The translations under genes and the position numbers were made by a program. Below are positions 9,116 through 23,018 of a DNA stretch of 64,000 bases, in pieces; the stretch's first letter is position 1; each line of letters starts with the position of its first letter. The notes under the pieces are model-generated. The model was not told the origin of the DNA and did no database searches. It saw only the letters and a list, made by a program, of their open reading frames with translations. The stretch is from Metridium senile (lineage: Eukaryota > Cnidaria > Anthozoa > Actiniaria > Metridiidae): the NCBI GenBank assembly GCA_949775045.1, contig OX459096.1:37371316-37435315 (forward strand), given 5' to 3'.

Positions 9116-10364
9116 CGTGACAACAATGTGATTGTGAAAATATCAATTTCATAAGACAGTGAAGAGAGTGAAAATGGTCTTTAAAGGCAAAATGGATGTA
9201 CTAATACAAGGTAGTAAATCTAATATTTAGTTCTAAATCCCTTGGATTTAATAATATCTTCAAGTCTTTTGGGAATGCTTTGAATAGTTTTGTCTATGAC
9301 AGTTGTATCAAACGAATATAAAGTATCAATAACACGTTCTTTAAAAGTTTCAAAATTCTCTTTAAGAATATTTTGCTCTATAGCATCATTATTTATTTTT
9401 CTTTTAACTAAATTAAAAATATTTTCAATCGGATTTAGGTCTGGAGACCTTGCAGGAATACACACCATTGTAGCCTTTGATTTTTTTAGTGCTTTTTTAG
9501 CTAATGAGCTATTTTGACTAGGATCGTTGTCCATAACAAATTTTCTGGCTTTGGTTTTTGAAAACTTTTTGAAAATGTTTTCAAAATTTCTAGTAATAAA
9601 GTCAGCGAAATACTCGCCATCTATTTTGTGGTATTGTTCAATAAAAATAGCACCTTGTCTATAACTAATAAGAACCAAAAGGTGGAGCCTTCTTCCTCCT
9701 GCTAGACTCTTCGAACCCTTAGATGTTATTTGTAATCCCTCATTTCTTTTTCTCCAAACCCTCCCTTTAGGACTCATTGCATTTGCTTTCGGATTGTACT
9801 TATGAATAAAAGAAACTCCGTCAAGATAAAATACCATGTCCTCCGTCCAATAGTTTGGTGTAGTTTTCAATGTTTTTACATTGTCTTTTGCAAATTTAAG
9901 TCTTTTCTTTCTGTCAGATTCACTGATTAGTCCCTTTCTTCAAGTCTGTAAACTCTTGTACCCTAATCTTTGTATTTCTCTGAGGTAAGTCCGGTAGCTT
10001 GTTTTCCGCTGCGAAAGCCCGCAATACTCTATTAAAGATTTCACTGTAAAATTTACGTCCTCTTTCCTGATCCTTTTGATTCCCCTGGATAGAATTCTTC
10101 TTTCTCTGTCAGTTAAGTTAGTCTTTCTTCCCAACTTACTTTTCTTGTCGGGTTGTTTTGAATTCCGCTTCATTTTGTTTAAACCAATTCTTCTTACACT
10201 GCTTTTTGATATAGAACACATCTCTGCTATTTCCGAAAGAGAGTATGTGTTTTTTCTAAACAGAACATACGCTCTGGCACATTAATAGGCATTAATCTTG
10301 CCTTTGAAGACCATTTTCACCCTCTCCAAACGTTGATATCTTCACAATGACGTGTATTGTTGCG
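9116..10364 (-). mobile_element. Tc1-like transposon, unit 3
   Basis: Complete copy with TA flanks. Same length and structure as 4696-5944. Confidence 0.87.
9220..10292 (-). pseudogene. Broken Tc1-type transposase, unit 3
   Basis: In-frame TGA at 9940-9942 and the shared N-terminal frame break. Both protein parts are identical to unit 2. Confidence 0.87.
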
Positions 10365-10710
10365 TACGCCTTAAGCGCGTGCATTTTTGGGCGTTACTAT
10401 GGTTATCCAATTTTGCGCGAGATATAGTATAAATATATCAACTACGAAGCATATATGTGTTAAGGACTGCTTATTACCTTAGAACATTTATTTTGAACAC
10501 GGGTGTTATCGAATATAGAGCATATAAGTGTCTTGTCATGTAAATTTTACATTCATTTAAAGCACTTTAAACAAAAGTGACGTCACATGATAAGTATTAA
10601 CTTCTTTCTGGAAAAAAATTTGCTACTGTTCAAATCGGTACACTATGTACTTTGTGTCCTGAAAATTTCATATCATTTCCACAACAATATCAATGGCGTT
10701 TTAAGTCATA

Positions 10711-11003
10711 TGTGTCTCAGACAATCATTGACAAAACTGTTGGCACGATTGTTGATTTTGTTATGTTCCTATATCTGTAATACCCCCCCTCCCCTGTCAA
10801 TGTTGCTGGAGGGGTATATGAACCTTGTCAATCGCGGGAAACATTTCCAACTCTTGTACTCTTTCATGAAAAACAGCAACATTGTATTGGGGGAGGGGGG
10901 TAGACAAACTTATCCTCATAAATGAAAAAAATGATAGACCCACAAAAAAGTGTCCGAAATGTGATCGTGCCAACACATTTTGGCAATGATTGTCTGAGGG
11001 ACA
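10711..11003. mobile_element. Foldback MITE-like element, full form, unit 3
   Basis: Full form, 293 bp, one C shorter in the CTCCCC tract than unit 1. TA flanks are kept. Confidence 0.8.
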
Positions 11004-11581
11004 TATTGTGGAATTTCATTAAAAATAAACGAGTAAGAGGTCAGCAGCGTTCCTAATTACAAGCTATGCCTCGAAAGGAAAAGATTGATATGTAATATGT
11101 GTATATCCGACCCCTAACGACATGAAAACTAGTGGAAATGTCATTTTGCCGTAGCAACCCTTATATTTAAGTGCGAAATTATGCCAACGTAACAAGGGGA
11201 TACACCAAAAAAATATTTTAAAAGGTCTCTTACTTAATAGAATGAAGTAATTATCAGAAAAGATATCATCACCTTCACAGTTAATCCAATAATAACCACG
11301 TTCTCTTTAAACAATGATTTTCTTATCAACTACATCTTATGTAAATACCTACGAATGTGAAGTTACTTTTGACGTATATGCTATAATTGACGCGCCTCAA
11401 AATTGCTACATTTTGTACGTAATAGCGCAAACGTCACATATTGCAAAAGATGCACGTCACTGGTTTGGTACATTATAAAAGTTGTGCATTTGTAAAATAA
11501 ATCTCATACTTCAAAGCGTTATACATAAAGAACATTATACAACTGAGCAGAAAACGTCTATTTGAAGTTCACATTGTGATC

Positions 11582-12925
11582 ATGGCAGAGGCAATGCCGA
11601 ATCGTTCGCAACGTTTGGTCTATTTAGTTACATACAGTCGAGCAGATCCCGAAAAAGTCCATTCTCGTGAATCGTTTGCAAATATTGTTCGTAATGCATG
11701 GGGTACATCAACGACATCGCGTATTGTACAGTTTATAGTCGCTAAAGAAGAGCATAATCACAACGATACAAACAACGACCTGTCCGACAAAGTATATCAC
11801 TACCATATGGCTCTAAAGCTCAACAAAAGAAGTAGATGGCTTCTAGTTCGTGATACATTAGATGCAAGGTTTGGAATTCAAGTCAATTTCAGCAACAATC
11901 ACAGTAACTATTATAGTGCTTATCGCTACTGCACAAAAGAAGATACAACACCGTTTTTATCGCCCGACCATCCAAGCTTAGAGGACGAACCGAGAACTAC
12001 TGCAGCCTCTGCAGCTACAACATCTCGTCGAGCTGATGGCCAAGGCAGTGGCCCCAAGAAGAAGCAAAAGAAGAAAAGAAAACGAATGCTAAGCGTCTAC
12101 GAAGTAACCACTATTATTCGAAACAATAATATCAAGACTCGGCTCGATCTAATGGCCTATGCAGCAAAACAGGAGAAAAAGGGAAAAAAAGATCTTGCAC
12201 AATTTATAGCGAATAGAGGGATCAGAGTAGTAAATGAAGCATTATCTATATCTTCACAACTGCAAGATGCTGAAAAGAAACAAGAACGCTTGAATAAAAG
12301 TCGCATAGAACTACTAGTAGAGGAAGGTGAAAAACACTGTATAGAAGGATGTGAAAAGAAATGGCTAGCGGCCGCACTACAGATACTTCACCGAAATGAA
12401 ATAAATGTGCATGTCTATGCTAGCGCAATTTACTCAGCACTTCACTATGGACGTGCAAAATATCGAAACATATATATATATGGACCGGCAAACTCAGGTA
12501 AAACATTCATGATTTCACCTCTGAAAGCTATTTACCATGCCTTTGTGAACCCGGCAACTGGTGGTTTTGCGTGGGTGGGTGCAGAGGAGTCAGAAGTAAT
12601 AATCCTCAATGACTTTAGATGGTCGCCTTCTATAATCGCATGGTCTGATTTCCTTCAAATGCTTGAAGGGGATACTATGCACTTAGCCGCACCTAAAAGT
12701 TTTGTACAACAAGACATTCTCTTCGACAAGGACTCACCCTTTTTCGCGACTGCAGATGCCCCACTCGTTATGATAAAGGGAGGATCAATAGATCGAATTA
12801 ATACTGATATGATGAGAGTACGCTGGCATTATTTCGAATTTTGGAGACAAATACCAGAAGTTGAGCAATGTGCATTGAAACCATGCGCACGTTGTTTCTC
12901 AGAACTTATTTTAACTAATAAATAA
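11582..12925 (+). CDS. rep: HUH-SF3 Rep, unit 3
   Basis: Intact, 447 aa, identical in protein sequence to unit 1. Confidence 0.87.
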   Translation: MAEAMPNRSQRLVYLVTYSRADPEKVHSRESFANIVRNAWGTSTTSRIVQFIVAKEEHNHNDTNNDLSDKVYHYHMALKLNKRSRWLLVRDTLDARFGIQVNFSNNHSNYYSAYRYCTKEDTTPFLSPDHPSLEDEPRTTAASAATTSRRADGQGSGPKKKQKKKRKRMLSVYEVTTIIRNNNIKTRLDLMAYAAKQEKKGKKDLAQFIANRGIRVVNEALSISSQLQDAEKKQERLNKSRIELLVEEGEKHCIEGCEKKWLAAALQILHRNEINVHVYASAIYSALHYGRAKYRNIYIYGPANSGKTFMISPLKAIYHAFVNPATGGFAWVGAEESEVIILNDFRWSPSIIAWSDFLQMLEGDTMHLAAPKSFVQQDILFDKDSPFFATADAPLVMIKGGSIDRINTDMMRVRWHYFEFWRQIPEVEQCALKPCARCFSELILTNK

Positions 12926-13001
12926 ATGAACAAAGAATATGTATGTATGCTAATAAATTTTTGTACATACATTTTTGCTAATAAATTTGTGTACATACAT
13001 T

Positions 13002-13365
<364 letters not shown>

Positions 13366-13455
13366 CATTAAAGAAAACATTGTTTGTATAGACATGACGT
13401 CTGTAATGTGTCATTCAACACCATGTGCGCTTGTATATAGTTGTCCGTGAAATAG

Positions 13456-13828
13456 CAACGGTTCTCCACTGTTAAATAATAGATTACTCCCCAAATTAAA
13501 CAAATATCCCTCCAATTTTTTCAACAATAGGGTTTGTATATATTCTTTAATTGTCTGACGTTTAGTTTATATTTCAAATTGTAGTATTTAACTCAAAACC
13601 AACGGTACTCCACGTTGAATCACTTATAAAAAGATGAAGACATGTTCAAAACAATTAATACAAGTTTTGTGTGGAGTACCGTTGATAAAATGGGCATGTT
13701 AGGCTTTTTGAATATAATTTCTGTAGGAAATAGTTAGAATAAACATCAATAAAACATTGATCAAGGTCTAAGCTCTTTTTATTGTTGCACTTAGTGAATC
13801 ATTACGATTTTACAATGGAGTACCGTGT
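13456..13828. promoter_or_regulatory. Four iteron-like sites, units 3/4 junction
   Basis: Same sites and spacing as 4283-4655. Confidence 0.5.
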
Positions 13829-13868
13829 TCTGCACAGAAGACACTGCACACTATATAAATACTGATTA

Positions 13869-15117
13869 CGTGACAACAATGTGATTGTGAAAATATCAAT
13901 TTCATAAGACAGTGAAGAGAGTGAAAATGGTCTTTAAAGGCAAAATGGATGTACTAATACAAGGTAGTAAATCTAATATTTAGTTCTAAATCCCTTGGAT
14001 TTAATAATATCTTCAAGTCTTTTGGGAATGCTTTGAATAGTTTTGTCTATGACAGTTGTATCAAACGAATATAAAGTATCAATAACACGTTCTTTAAAAG
14101 TTTCAAAATTCTCTTTAAGAATATTTTGCTCTATAGCATCATTATTTATTTTTCTTTTAACTAAATTAAAAATATTTTCAATCGGATTTAGGTCTGGAGA
14201 CCTTGCAGGAATACACACCATTGTAGCCTTTGATTTTTTTAGTGCTTTTTTAGCTAATGAGCTATTTTGACTAGGATCGTTGTCCATAACAAATTTTCTG
14301 GCTTTGGTTTTTGAAAACTTTTTGAAAATGTTTTCAAAATTTCTAGTAATAAAGTCAGCGAAATACTCGCCATCTATTTTGTGGTATTGTTCAATAAAAA
14401 TAGCACCTTGTCTATAACTAATAAGAACCAAAAGGTGGAGCCTTCTTCCTCCTGCTAGACTCTTCGAACCCTTAGATGTTATTTGTAATCCCTCATTTCT
14501 TTTTCTCCAAACCCTCCCTTTAGGACTCATTGCATTTGCTTTCGGATTGTACTTATGAATAAAAGAAACTCCGTCAAGATAAAATACCATGTCCTCCGTC
14601 CAATAGTTTGGTGTAGTTTTCAATGTTTTTACATTGTCTTTTGCAAATTTAAGTCTTTTCTTTCTGTCAGATTCACTGATTAGTCCCTTTCTTCAAGTCT
14701 GTAAACTCTTGTACCCTAATCTTTGTATTTCTCTGAGGTAAGTCCGGTAGCTTGTTTTCCGCTGCGAAAGCCCGCAATACTCTATTAAAGATTTCACTGT
14801 AAAATTTACGTCCTCTTTCCTGATCCTTTTGATTCCCCTGGATAGAATTCTTCTTTCTCTGTCAGTTAAGTTAGTCTTTCTTCCCAACTTACTTTTCTTG
14901 TCGGGTTGTTTTGAATTCCGCTTCATTTTGTTTAAACCAATTCTTCTTACACTGCTTTTTGATATAGAACACATCTCTGCTATTTCCGAAAGAGAGTATG
15001 TGTTTTTTCTAAACAGAACATACGCTCTGGCACATTAATAGGCATTAATCTTGCCTTTGAAGACCATTTTCACCCTCTCCAAACGTTGATATCTTCACAA
15101 TGACGTGTATTGTTGCG
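13869..15117 (-). mobile_element. Tc1-like transposon, unit 4
   Basis: Complete copy with TA flanks. No length change. Confidence 0.87.
13973..15045 (-). pseudogene. Broken Tc1-type transposase, unit 4
   Basis: In-frame TGA at 14693-14695 and the shared N-terminal frame break. Confidence 0.87.
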
Positions 15118-15462
15118 TACGCCTTAAGCGCGTGCATTTTTGGGCGTTACTATGGTTATCCAATTTTGCGCGAGATATAGTATAAATATATCAACTACGA
15201 AGCATATATGTGTTAAGGACTGCTTATTACCTTAGAACATTTATTTTGAACACGGGTGTTATCGAATATAGAGCATATAAGTGTCTTGTCATGTAAATTT
15301 TACATTCATTTAAAGCACTTTAAACAAAAGTGACGTCACATGATAGTATTAACTTCTTTCTGGAAAAAAATTTGCTACTGTTCAAATCGGTACACTATGT
15401 ACTTTGTGTCCTGAAAATTTCATATCATTTCCACAACAATATCAATGGCGTTTTAAGTCATA

Positions 15463-15487
15463 TGTGTCTCAGACTGTCTGAGGGACA
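15463..15487. mobile_element. Collapsed MITE remnant (CTG form), unit 4
   Basis: The scar CTCAGA-CTG-TCTGAG is the same as in unit 2, so these two units probably share the event by descent or conversion. Confidence 0.8.
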
Positions 15488-16065
15488 TATTGTGGAATTT
15501 CATTAAAAATAAACGAGTAAGAGGTCAGCAGCGTTCCTAATTACAAGCTATGCCTCGAAAGGAAAAGATTGATATGTAATATGTGTATATCCGACCCCTA
15601 ACGACATGAAAACTAGTGGAAATGTCATTTTGCCGTAGCAACCCTTATATTTAAGTGCGAAATTATGCCAACGTAACAAGGGGATACACCAAAAAAATAT
15701 TTTAAAAGGTCTCTTACTTAATAGAATGAAGTAATTATCAGAAAAGATATCATCACCTTCACAGTTAATCCAATAATAACCACGTTCTCTTTAAACAATG
15801 ATTTTCTTATCAACTACATCTTATGTAAATACCTACGAATGTGAAGTTACTTTTGACGTATATGCTATAATTGACGCGCCTCAAAATTGCTACATTTTGT
15901 ACGTAATAGCGCAAACGTCACATATTGCAAAAGATGCACGTCACTGGTTTGGTACATTATAAAAGTTGTGCATTTGTAAAATAAATCTCATACTTCAAAG
16001 CGTTATACATAAAGAACATTATACAACTGAGCAGAAAACGTCTATTTGAAGTTCACATTGTGATC

Positions 16066-17410
16066 ATGGCAGAGGCAATGCCGAATCGTTCGCAACGTTT
16101 GGTCTATTTAGTTACATACAGTCGAGCAGATCCCGAAAAAGTCCATTCTCGTGAATCGTTTGCAAATATTGTTCGTAATGCATGGGGTACATCAACGACA
16201 TCGCGTATTGTACAGTTTATAGTCGCTAAAGAAGAGCATAATCACAACGATACAAACAACGACCTGTCCGACAAAGTATATCACTACCATATGGCTCTAA
16301 AGCTCAACAAAAGAAGTAGATGGCTTCTAGTTCGTGATACATTAGATGCAAGGTTTGGAATTCAAGTCAATTTCAGCAACAATCACAGTAACTATTATAG
16401 TGCTTATCGCTACTGCACAAAAGAAGATACAACACCGTTTTTATCGCCCGACCATCCAAGCTTAGAGGACGAACCGAGAACTACTGCAGCCTCTGCAGCT
16501 ACAACATCTCGTCGAGCTGATGGCCAAGGCAGTGGCCCCAAGAAGAAGCAAAAGAAGAAAAGAAAACGAATGCTAAGCGTCTACGAAGTAACCACTATTA
16601 TTCGAAACAATAATATCAAGACTCGGCTCGATCTAATGGCCTATGCAGCAAAACAGGAGAAAAAGGGAAAAAAAGATCTTGCACAATTTATAGCGAATAG
16701 AGGGATCAGAGTAGTAAATGAAGCATTATCTATATCTTCACAACTGCAAGATGCTGAAAAGAAACAAGAACGCTTGAATAAAAGTCGCATAGAACTACTA
16801 GTAGAGGAAGGTGAAAAACACTGTATAGAAGGATGTGAAAAGAAATGGCTAGCGGCCGCACTACAGATACTTCACCGAAATGAAATAAATGTGCATGTCT
16901 ATGCTAGCGCAATTTACTCAGCACTTCACTATGGACGTGCAAAATATCGAAACATATATATATATGGACCGGGCAAACTCAGGTAAAACATTCATGATTT
17001 CACCTCTGAAAGCTATTTACCATGCCTTTGTGAACCCGGCAACTGGTGGTTTTGCGTGGGTGGGTGCAGAGGAGTCAGAAGTAATAATCCTCAATGACTT
17101 TAGATGGTCGCCTTCTATAATCGCATGGTCTGATTTCCTTCAAATGCTTGAAGGGGATACTATGCACTTAGCCGCACCTAAAAGTTTTGTACAACAAGAC
17201 ATTCTCTTCGACAAGGACTCACCCTTTTTCGCGACTGCAGATGCCCCACTCGTTATGATAAAGGGAGGATCAATAGATCGAATTAATACTGATATGATGA
17301 GAGTACGCTGGCATTATTTCGAATTTTGGAGACAAATACCAGAAGTTGAGCAATGTGCATTGAAACCATGCGCACGTTGTTTCTCAGAACTTATTTTAAC
17401 TAATAAATAA
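16066..17410 (+). pseudogene. rep: HUH-SF3 Rep, frameshifted, unit 4
   Basis: One extra G in a G run at 16971-16973 shifts the frame inside the Walker A loop. The product would end at 16986, keeping the HUH nuclease domain and nuclear-localisation stretch but losing the ATPase. The rest of the gene continues in another frame to 17410 without further damage. It is the only broken Rep of eleven. It could be a real recent mutation or a homopolymer base-call error. Confidence 0.85.
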
Positions 17411-17486
17411 ATGAACAAAGAATATGTATGTATGCTAATAAATTTTTGTACATACATTTTTGCTAATAAATTTGTGTACATACATT

Positions 17487-17489
<3 letters not shown>

Positions 17490-17519
<30 letters not shown>

Positions 17520-17531
17520 ATATATTTATAT

Positions 17532-17622
<91 letters not shown>

Positions 17623-17673
17623 ATATATAATATATGTGTAATAAATATAAATATCTTTATATCTATACTACAT

Positions 17674-17717
<44 letters not shown>

Positions 17718-17765
17718 TTATACTATAGATATAAATATATTTATTATCTCTATACAGAGATAATA
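17490..17765. repeat. TCTG/TA microsatellite and hairpins, unit 4
   Basis: The shortest version. The first tract lacks the TTA that starts it elsewhere, and the second TA tract runs directly into CTTATAC without TCT, so hairpin ii loses part of its stem. Hairpin iii is intact. Confidence 0.9.
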
Positions 17766-17855
17766 CATTAAAGAAAACATTGTTTGTATAGACATGACGT
17801 CTGTAATGTGTCATTCAACACCATGTGCGCTTGTATATAGTTGTCCGTGAAATAG

Positions 17856-18228
17856 CAACGGTTCTCCACTGTTAAATAATAGATTACTCCCCAAATTAAA
17901 CAAATATCCCTCCAATTTTTTCAACAATAGGGTTTGTATATATTCTTTAATTGTCTGACGTTTAGTTTATATTTCAAATTGTAGTATTTAACTCAAAACC
18001 AACGGTACTCCACGTTGAATCACTTATAAAAAGATGAAGACATGTTCAAAACAATTAATACAAGTTTTGTGTGGAGTACCGTTGATAAAATGGGCATGTT
18101 AGGCTTTTTGAATATAATTTCTGTAGGAAATAGTTAGAATAAACATCAATAAAACATTGATCAAGGTCTAAGCTCTTTTTATTGTTGCACTTAGTGAATC
18201 ATTACGATTTTACAATGGAGTACCGTGT
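17856..18228. promoter_or_regulatory. Four iteron-like sites, units 4/5 junction
   Basis: Same sites and spacing as 4283-4655. Confidence 0.5.
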
Positions 18229-18268
18229 TCTGCACAGAAGACACTGCACACTATATAAATACTGATTA

Positions 18269-19517
18269 CGTGACAACAATGTGATTGTGAAAATATCAAT
18301 TTCATAAGACAGTGAAGAGAGTGAAAATGGTCTTTAAAGGCAAAATGGATGTACTAATACAAGGTAGTAAATCTAATATTTAGTTCTAAATCCCTTGGAT
18401 TTAATAATATCTTCAAGTCTTTTGGGAATGCTTTGAATAGTTTTGTCTATGACAGTTGTATCAAACGAATATAAAGTATCAATAACACGTTCTTTAAAAG
18501 TTTCAAAATTCTCTTTAAGAATATTTTGCTCTATAGCATCATTATTTATTTTTCTTTTAACTAAATTAAAAATATTTTCAATCGGATTTAGGTCTGGAGA
18601 CCTTGCAGGAATACACACCATTGTAGCCTTTGATTTTTTTAGTGCTTTTTTAGCTAATGAGCTATTTTGACTAGGATCGTTGTCCATAACAAATTTTCTG
18701 GCTTTGGTTTTTGAAAACTTTTTGAAAATGTTTTCAAAATTTCTAGTAATAAAGTCAGCGAAATACTCGCCATCTATTTTGTGGTATTGTTCAATAAAAA
18801 TAGCACCTTGTCTATAACTAATAAGAACCAAAAGGTGGAGCCTTCTTCCTCCTGCTAGACTCTTCGAACCCTTAGATGTTATTTGTAATCCCTCATTTCT
18901 TTTTCTCCAAACCCTCCCTTTAGGACTCATTGCATTTGCTTTCGGATTGTACTTATGAATAAAAGAAACTCCGTCAAGATAAAATACCATGTCCTCCGTC
19001 CAATAGTTTGGTGTAGTTTTCAATGTTTTTACATTGTCTTTTGCAAATTTAAGTCTTTTCTTTCTGTCAGATTCACTGATTAGTCCCTTTCTTCAAGTCT
19101 GTAAACTCTTGTACCCTAATCTTTGTATTTCTCTGAGGTAAGTCCGGTAGCTTGTTTTCCGCTGCGAAAGCCCGCAATACTCTATTAAAGATTTCACTGT
19201 AAAATTTACGTCCTCTTTCCTGATCCTTTTGATTCCCCTGGATAGAATTCTTCTTTCTCTGTCAGTTAAGTTAGTCTTTCTTCCCAACTTACTTTTCTTG
19301 TCGGGTTGTTTTGAATTCCGCTTCATTTTGTTTAAACCAATTCTTCTTACACTGCTTTTTGATATAGAACACATCTCTGCTATTTCCGAAAGAGAGTATG
19401 TGTTTTTTCTAAACAGAACATACGCTCTGGCACATTAATAGGCATTAATCTTGCCTTTGAAGACCATTTTCACCCTCTCCAAACGTTGATATCTTCACAA
19501 TGACGTGTATTGTTGCG
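18269..19517 (-). mobile_element. Tc1-like transposon, unit 5
   Basis: Complete copy with TA flanks. Confidence 0.87.
18373..19445 (-). pseudogene. Broken Tc1-type transposase, unit 5
   Basis: In-frame TGA at 19093-19095 and the shared N-terminal frame break. Confidence 0.87.
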
Positions 19518-19862
19518 TACGCCTTAAGCGCGTGCATTTTTGGGCGTTACTATGGTTATCCAATTTTGCGCGAGATATAGTATAAATATATCAACTACGA
19601 AGCATATATGTGTTAAGGACTGCTTATTACCTTAGAACATTTATTTTGAACACGGGTGTTATCGAATATAGAGCATATAAGTGTCTTGTCATGTAAATTT
19701 TACATTCATTTAAAGCACTTTAAACAAAAGTGACGTCACATGATAGTATTAACTTCTTTCTGGAAAAAAATTTGCTACTGTTCAAATCGGTACACTATGT
19801 ACTTTGTGTCCTGAAAATTTCATATCATTTCCACAACAATATCAATGGCGTTTTAAGTCATA

Positions 19863-20156
19863 TGTGTCTCAGACAATCATTGACAAAACTGTTGGCACGA
19901 TTGTTGATTTTGTTATGTTCCTATATCTGTAATACCCCCCCTCCCCCTGTCAATGTTGCTGGAGGGGTATATGAACCTTGTCAATCGCGGGAAACATTTC
20001 CAACTCTTGTACTCTTTCATGAAAAACAGCAACATTGTATTGGGGGAGGGGGGTAGACAAACTTATCCTCATAAATGAAAAAAATGATAGACCCACAAAA
20101 AAGTGTCCGAAATGTGATCGTGCCAACACATTTTGGCAATGATTGTCTGAGGGACA
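19863..20156. mobile_element. Foldback MITE-like element, full form, unit 5
   Basis: Full 294-bp form, matching unit 1. Confidence 0.8.
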
Positions 20157-20734
20157 TATTGTGGAATTTCATTAAAAATAAACGAGTAAGAGGTCAGCAG
20201 CGTTCCTAATTACAAGCTATGCCTCGAAAGGAAAAGATTGATATGTAATATGTGTATATCCGACCCCTAACGACATGAAAACTAGTGGAAATGTCATTTT
20301 GCCGTAGCAACCCTTATATTTAAGTGCGAAATTATGCCAACGTAACAAGGGGATACACCAAAAAAATATTTTAAAAGGTCTCTTACTTAATAGAATGAAG
20401 TAATTATCAGAAAAGATATCATCACCTTCACAGTTAATCCAATAATAACCACGTTCTCTTTAAACAATGATTTTCTTATCAACTACATCTTATGTAAATA
20501 CCTACGAATGTGAAGTTACTTTTGACGTATATGCTATAATTGACGCGCCTCAAAATTGCTACATTTTGTACGTAATAGCGCAAACGTCACATATTGCAAA
20601 AGATGCACGTCACTGGTTTGGTACATTATAAAAGTTGTGCATTTGTAAAATAAATCTCATACTTCAAAGCGTTATACATAAAGAACATTATACAACTGAG
20701 CAGAAAACGTCTATTTGAAGTTCACATTGTGATC

Positions 20735-22078
20735 ATGGCAGAGGCAATGCCGAATCGTTCGCAACGTTTGGTCTATTTAGTTACATACAGTCGAGCAGAT
20801 CCCGAAAAAGTCCATTCTCGTGAATCGTTTGCAAATATTGTTCGTAATGCATGGGGTACATCAACGACATCGCGTATTGTACAGTTTATAGTCGCTAAAG
20901 AAGAGCATAATCACAACGATACAAACAACGACCTGTCCGACAAAGTATATCACTACCATATGGCTCTAAAGCTCAACAAAAGAAGTAGATGGCTTCTAGT
21001 TCGTGATACATTAGATGCAAGGTTTGGAATTCAAGTCAATTTCAGCAACAATCACAGTAACTATTATAGTGCTTATCGCTACTGCACAAAAGAAGATACA
21101 ACACCGTTTTTATCGCCCGACCATCCAAGCTTAGAGGACGAACCGAGAACTACTGCAGCCTCTGCAGCTACAACATCTCGTCGAGCTGATGGCCAAGGCA
21201 GTGGCCCCAAGAAGAAGCAAAAGAAGAAAAGAAAACGAATGCTAAGCGTCTACGAAGTAACCACTATTATTCGAAACAATAATATCAAGACTCGGCTCGA
21301 TCTAATGGCCTATGCAGCAAAACAGGAGAAAAAGGGAAAAAAAGATCTTGCACAATTTATAGCGAATAGAGGGATCAGAGTAGTAAATGAAGCATTATCT
21401 ATATCTTCACAACTGCAAGATGCTGAAAAGAAACAAGAACGCTTGAATAAAAGTCGCATAGAACTACTAGTAGAGGAAGGTGAAAAACACTGTATAGAAG
21501 GATGTGAAAAGAAATGGCTAGCGGCCGCACTACAGATACTTCACCGAAATGAAATAAATGTGCATGTCTATGCTAGCGCAATTTACTCAGCACTTCACTA
21601 TGGACGTGCAAAATATCGAAACATATATATATATGGACCGGCAAACTCAGGTAAAACATTCATGATTTCACCTCTGAAAGCTATTTACCATGCCTTTGTG
21701 AACCCGGCAACTGGTGGTTTTGCGTGGGTGGGTGCAGAGGAGTCAGAAGTAATAATCCTCAATGACTTTAGATGGTCGCCTTCTATAATCGCATGGTCTG
21801 ATTTCCTTCAAATGCTTGAAGGGGATACTATGCACTTAGCCGCACCTAAAAGTTTTGTACAACAAGACATTCTCTTCGACAAGGACTCACCCTTTTTCGC
21901 GACTGCAGATGCCCCACTCGTTATGATAAAGGGAGGATCAATAGATCGAATTAATACTGATATGATGAGAGTACGCTGGCATTATTTCGAATTTTGGAGA
22001 CAAATACCAGAAGTTGAGCAATGTGCATTGAAACCATGCGCACGTTGTTTCTCAGAACTTATTTTAACTAATAAATAA
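20735..22078 (+). CDS. rep: HUH-SF3 Rep, unit 5
   Basis: Intact, 447 aa, identical in protein sequence to unit 1. Confidence 0.87.
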   Translation: MAEAMPNRSQRLVYLVTYSRADPEKVHSRESFANIVRNAWGTSTTSRIVQFIVAKEEHNHNDTNNDLSDKVYHYHMALKLNKRSRWLLVRDTLDARFGIQVNFSNNHSNYYSAYRYCTKEDTTPFLSPDHPSLEDEPRTTAASAATTSRRADGQGSGPKKKQKKKRKRMLSVYEVTTIIRNNNIKTRLDLMAYAAKQEKKGKKDLAQFIANRGIRVVNEALSISSQLQDAEKKQERLNKSRIELLVEEGEKHCIEGCEKKWLAAALQILHRNEINVHVYASAIYSALHYGRAKYRNIYIYGPANSGKTFMISPLKAIYHAFVNPATGGFAWVGAEESEVIILNDFRWSPSIIAWSDFLQMLEGDTMHLAAPKSFVQQDILFDKDSPFFATADAPLVMIKGGSIDRINTDMMRVRWHYFEFWRQIPEVEQCALKPCARCFSELILTNK

Positions 22079-22154
22079 ATGAACAAAGAATATGTATGTA
22101 TGCTAATAAATTTTTGTACATACATTTTTGCTAATAAATTTGTGTACATACATT

Positions 22155-22515
<361 letters not shown>

Positions 22516-22605
22516 CATTAAAGAAAACATTGTTTGTATAGACATGACGTCTGTAATGTGTCATTCAACACCATGTGCGCTTGTATATAGTTGTCCGTGA
22601 AATAG

Positions 22606-22978
22606 CAACGGTTCTCCACTGTTAAATAATAGATTACTCCCCAAATTAAACAAATATCCCTCCAATTTTTTCAACAATAGGGTTTGTATATATTCTTTAA
22701 TTGTCTGACGTTTAGTTTATATTTCAAATTGTAGTATTTAACTCAAAACCAACGGTACTCCACGTTGAATCACTTATAAAAAGATGAAGACATGTTCAAA
22801 ACAATTAATACAAGTTTTGTGTGGAGTACCGTTGATAAAATGGGCATGTTAGGCTTTTTGAATATAATTTCTGTAGGAAATAGTTAGAATAAACATCAAT
22901 AAAACATTGATCAAGGTCTAAGCTCTTTTTATTGTTGCACTTAGTGAATCATTACGATTTTACAATGGAGTACCGTGT
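22606..22978. promoter_or_regulatory. Four iteron-like sites, units 5/6 junction
   Basis: Same sites and spacing as 4283-4655. Confidence 0.5.
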
Positions 22979-23018
22979 TCTGCACAGAAGACACTGCACA
23001 CTATATAAATACTGATTA

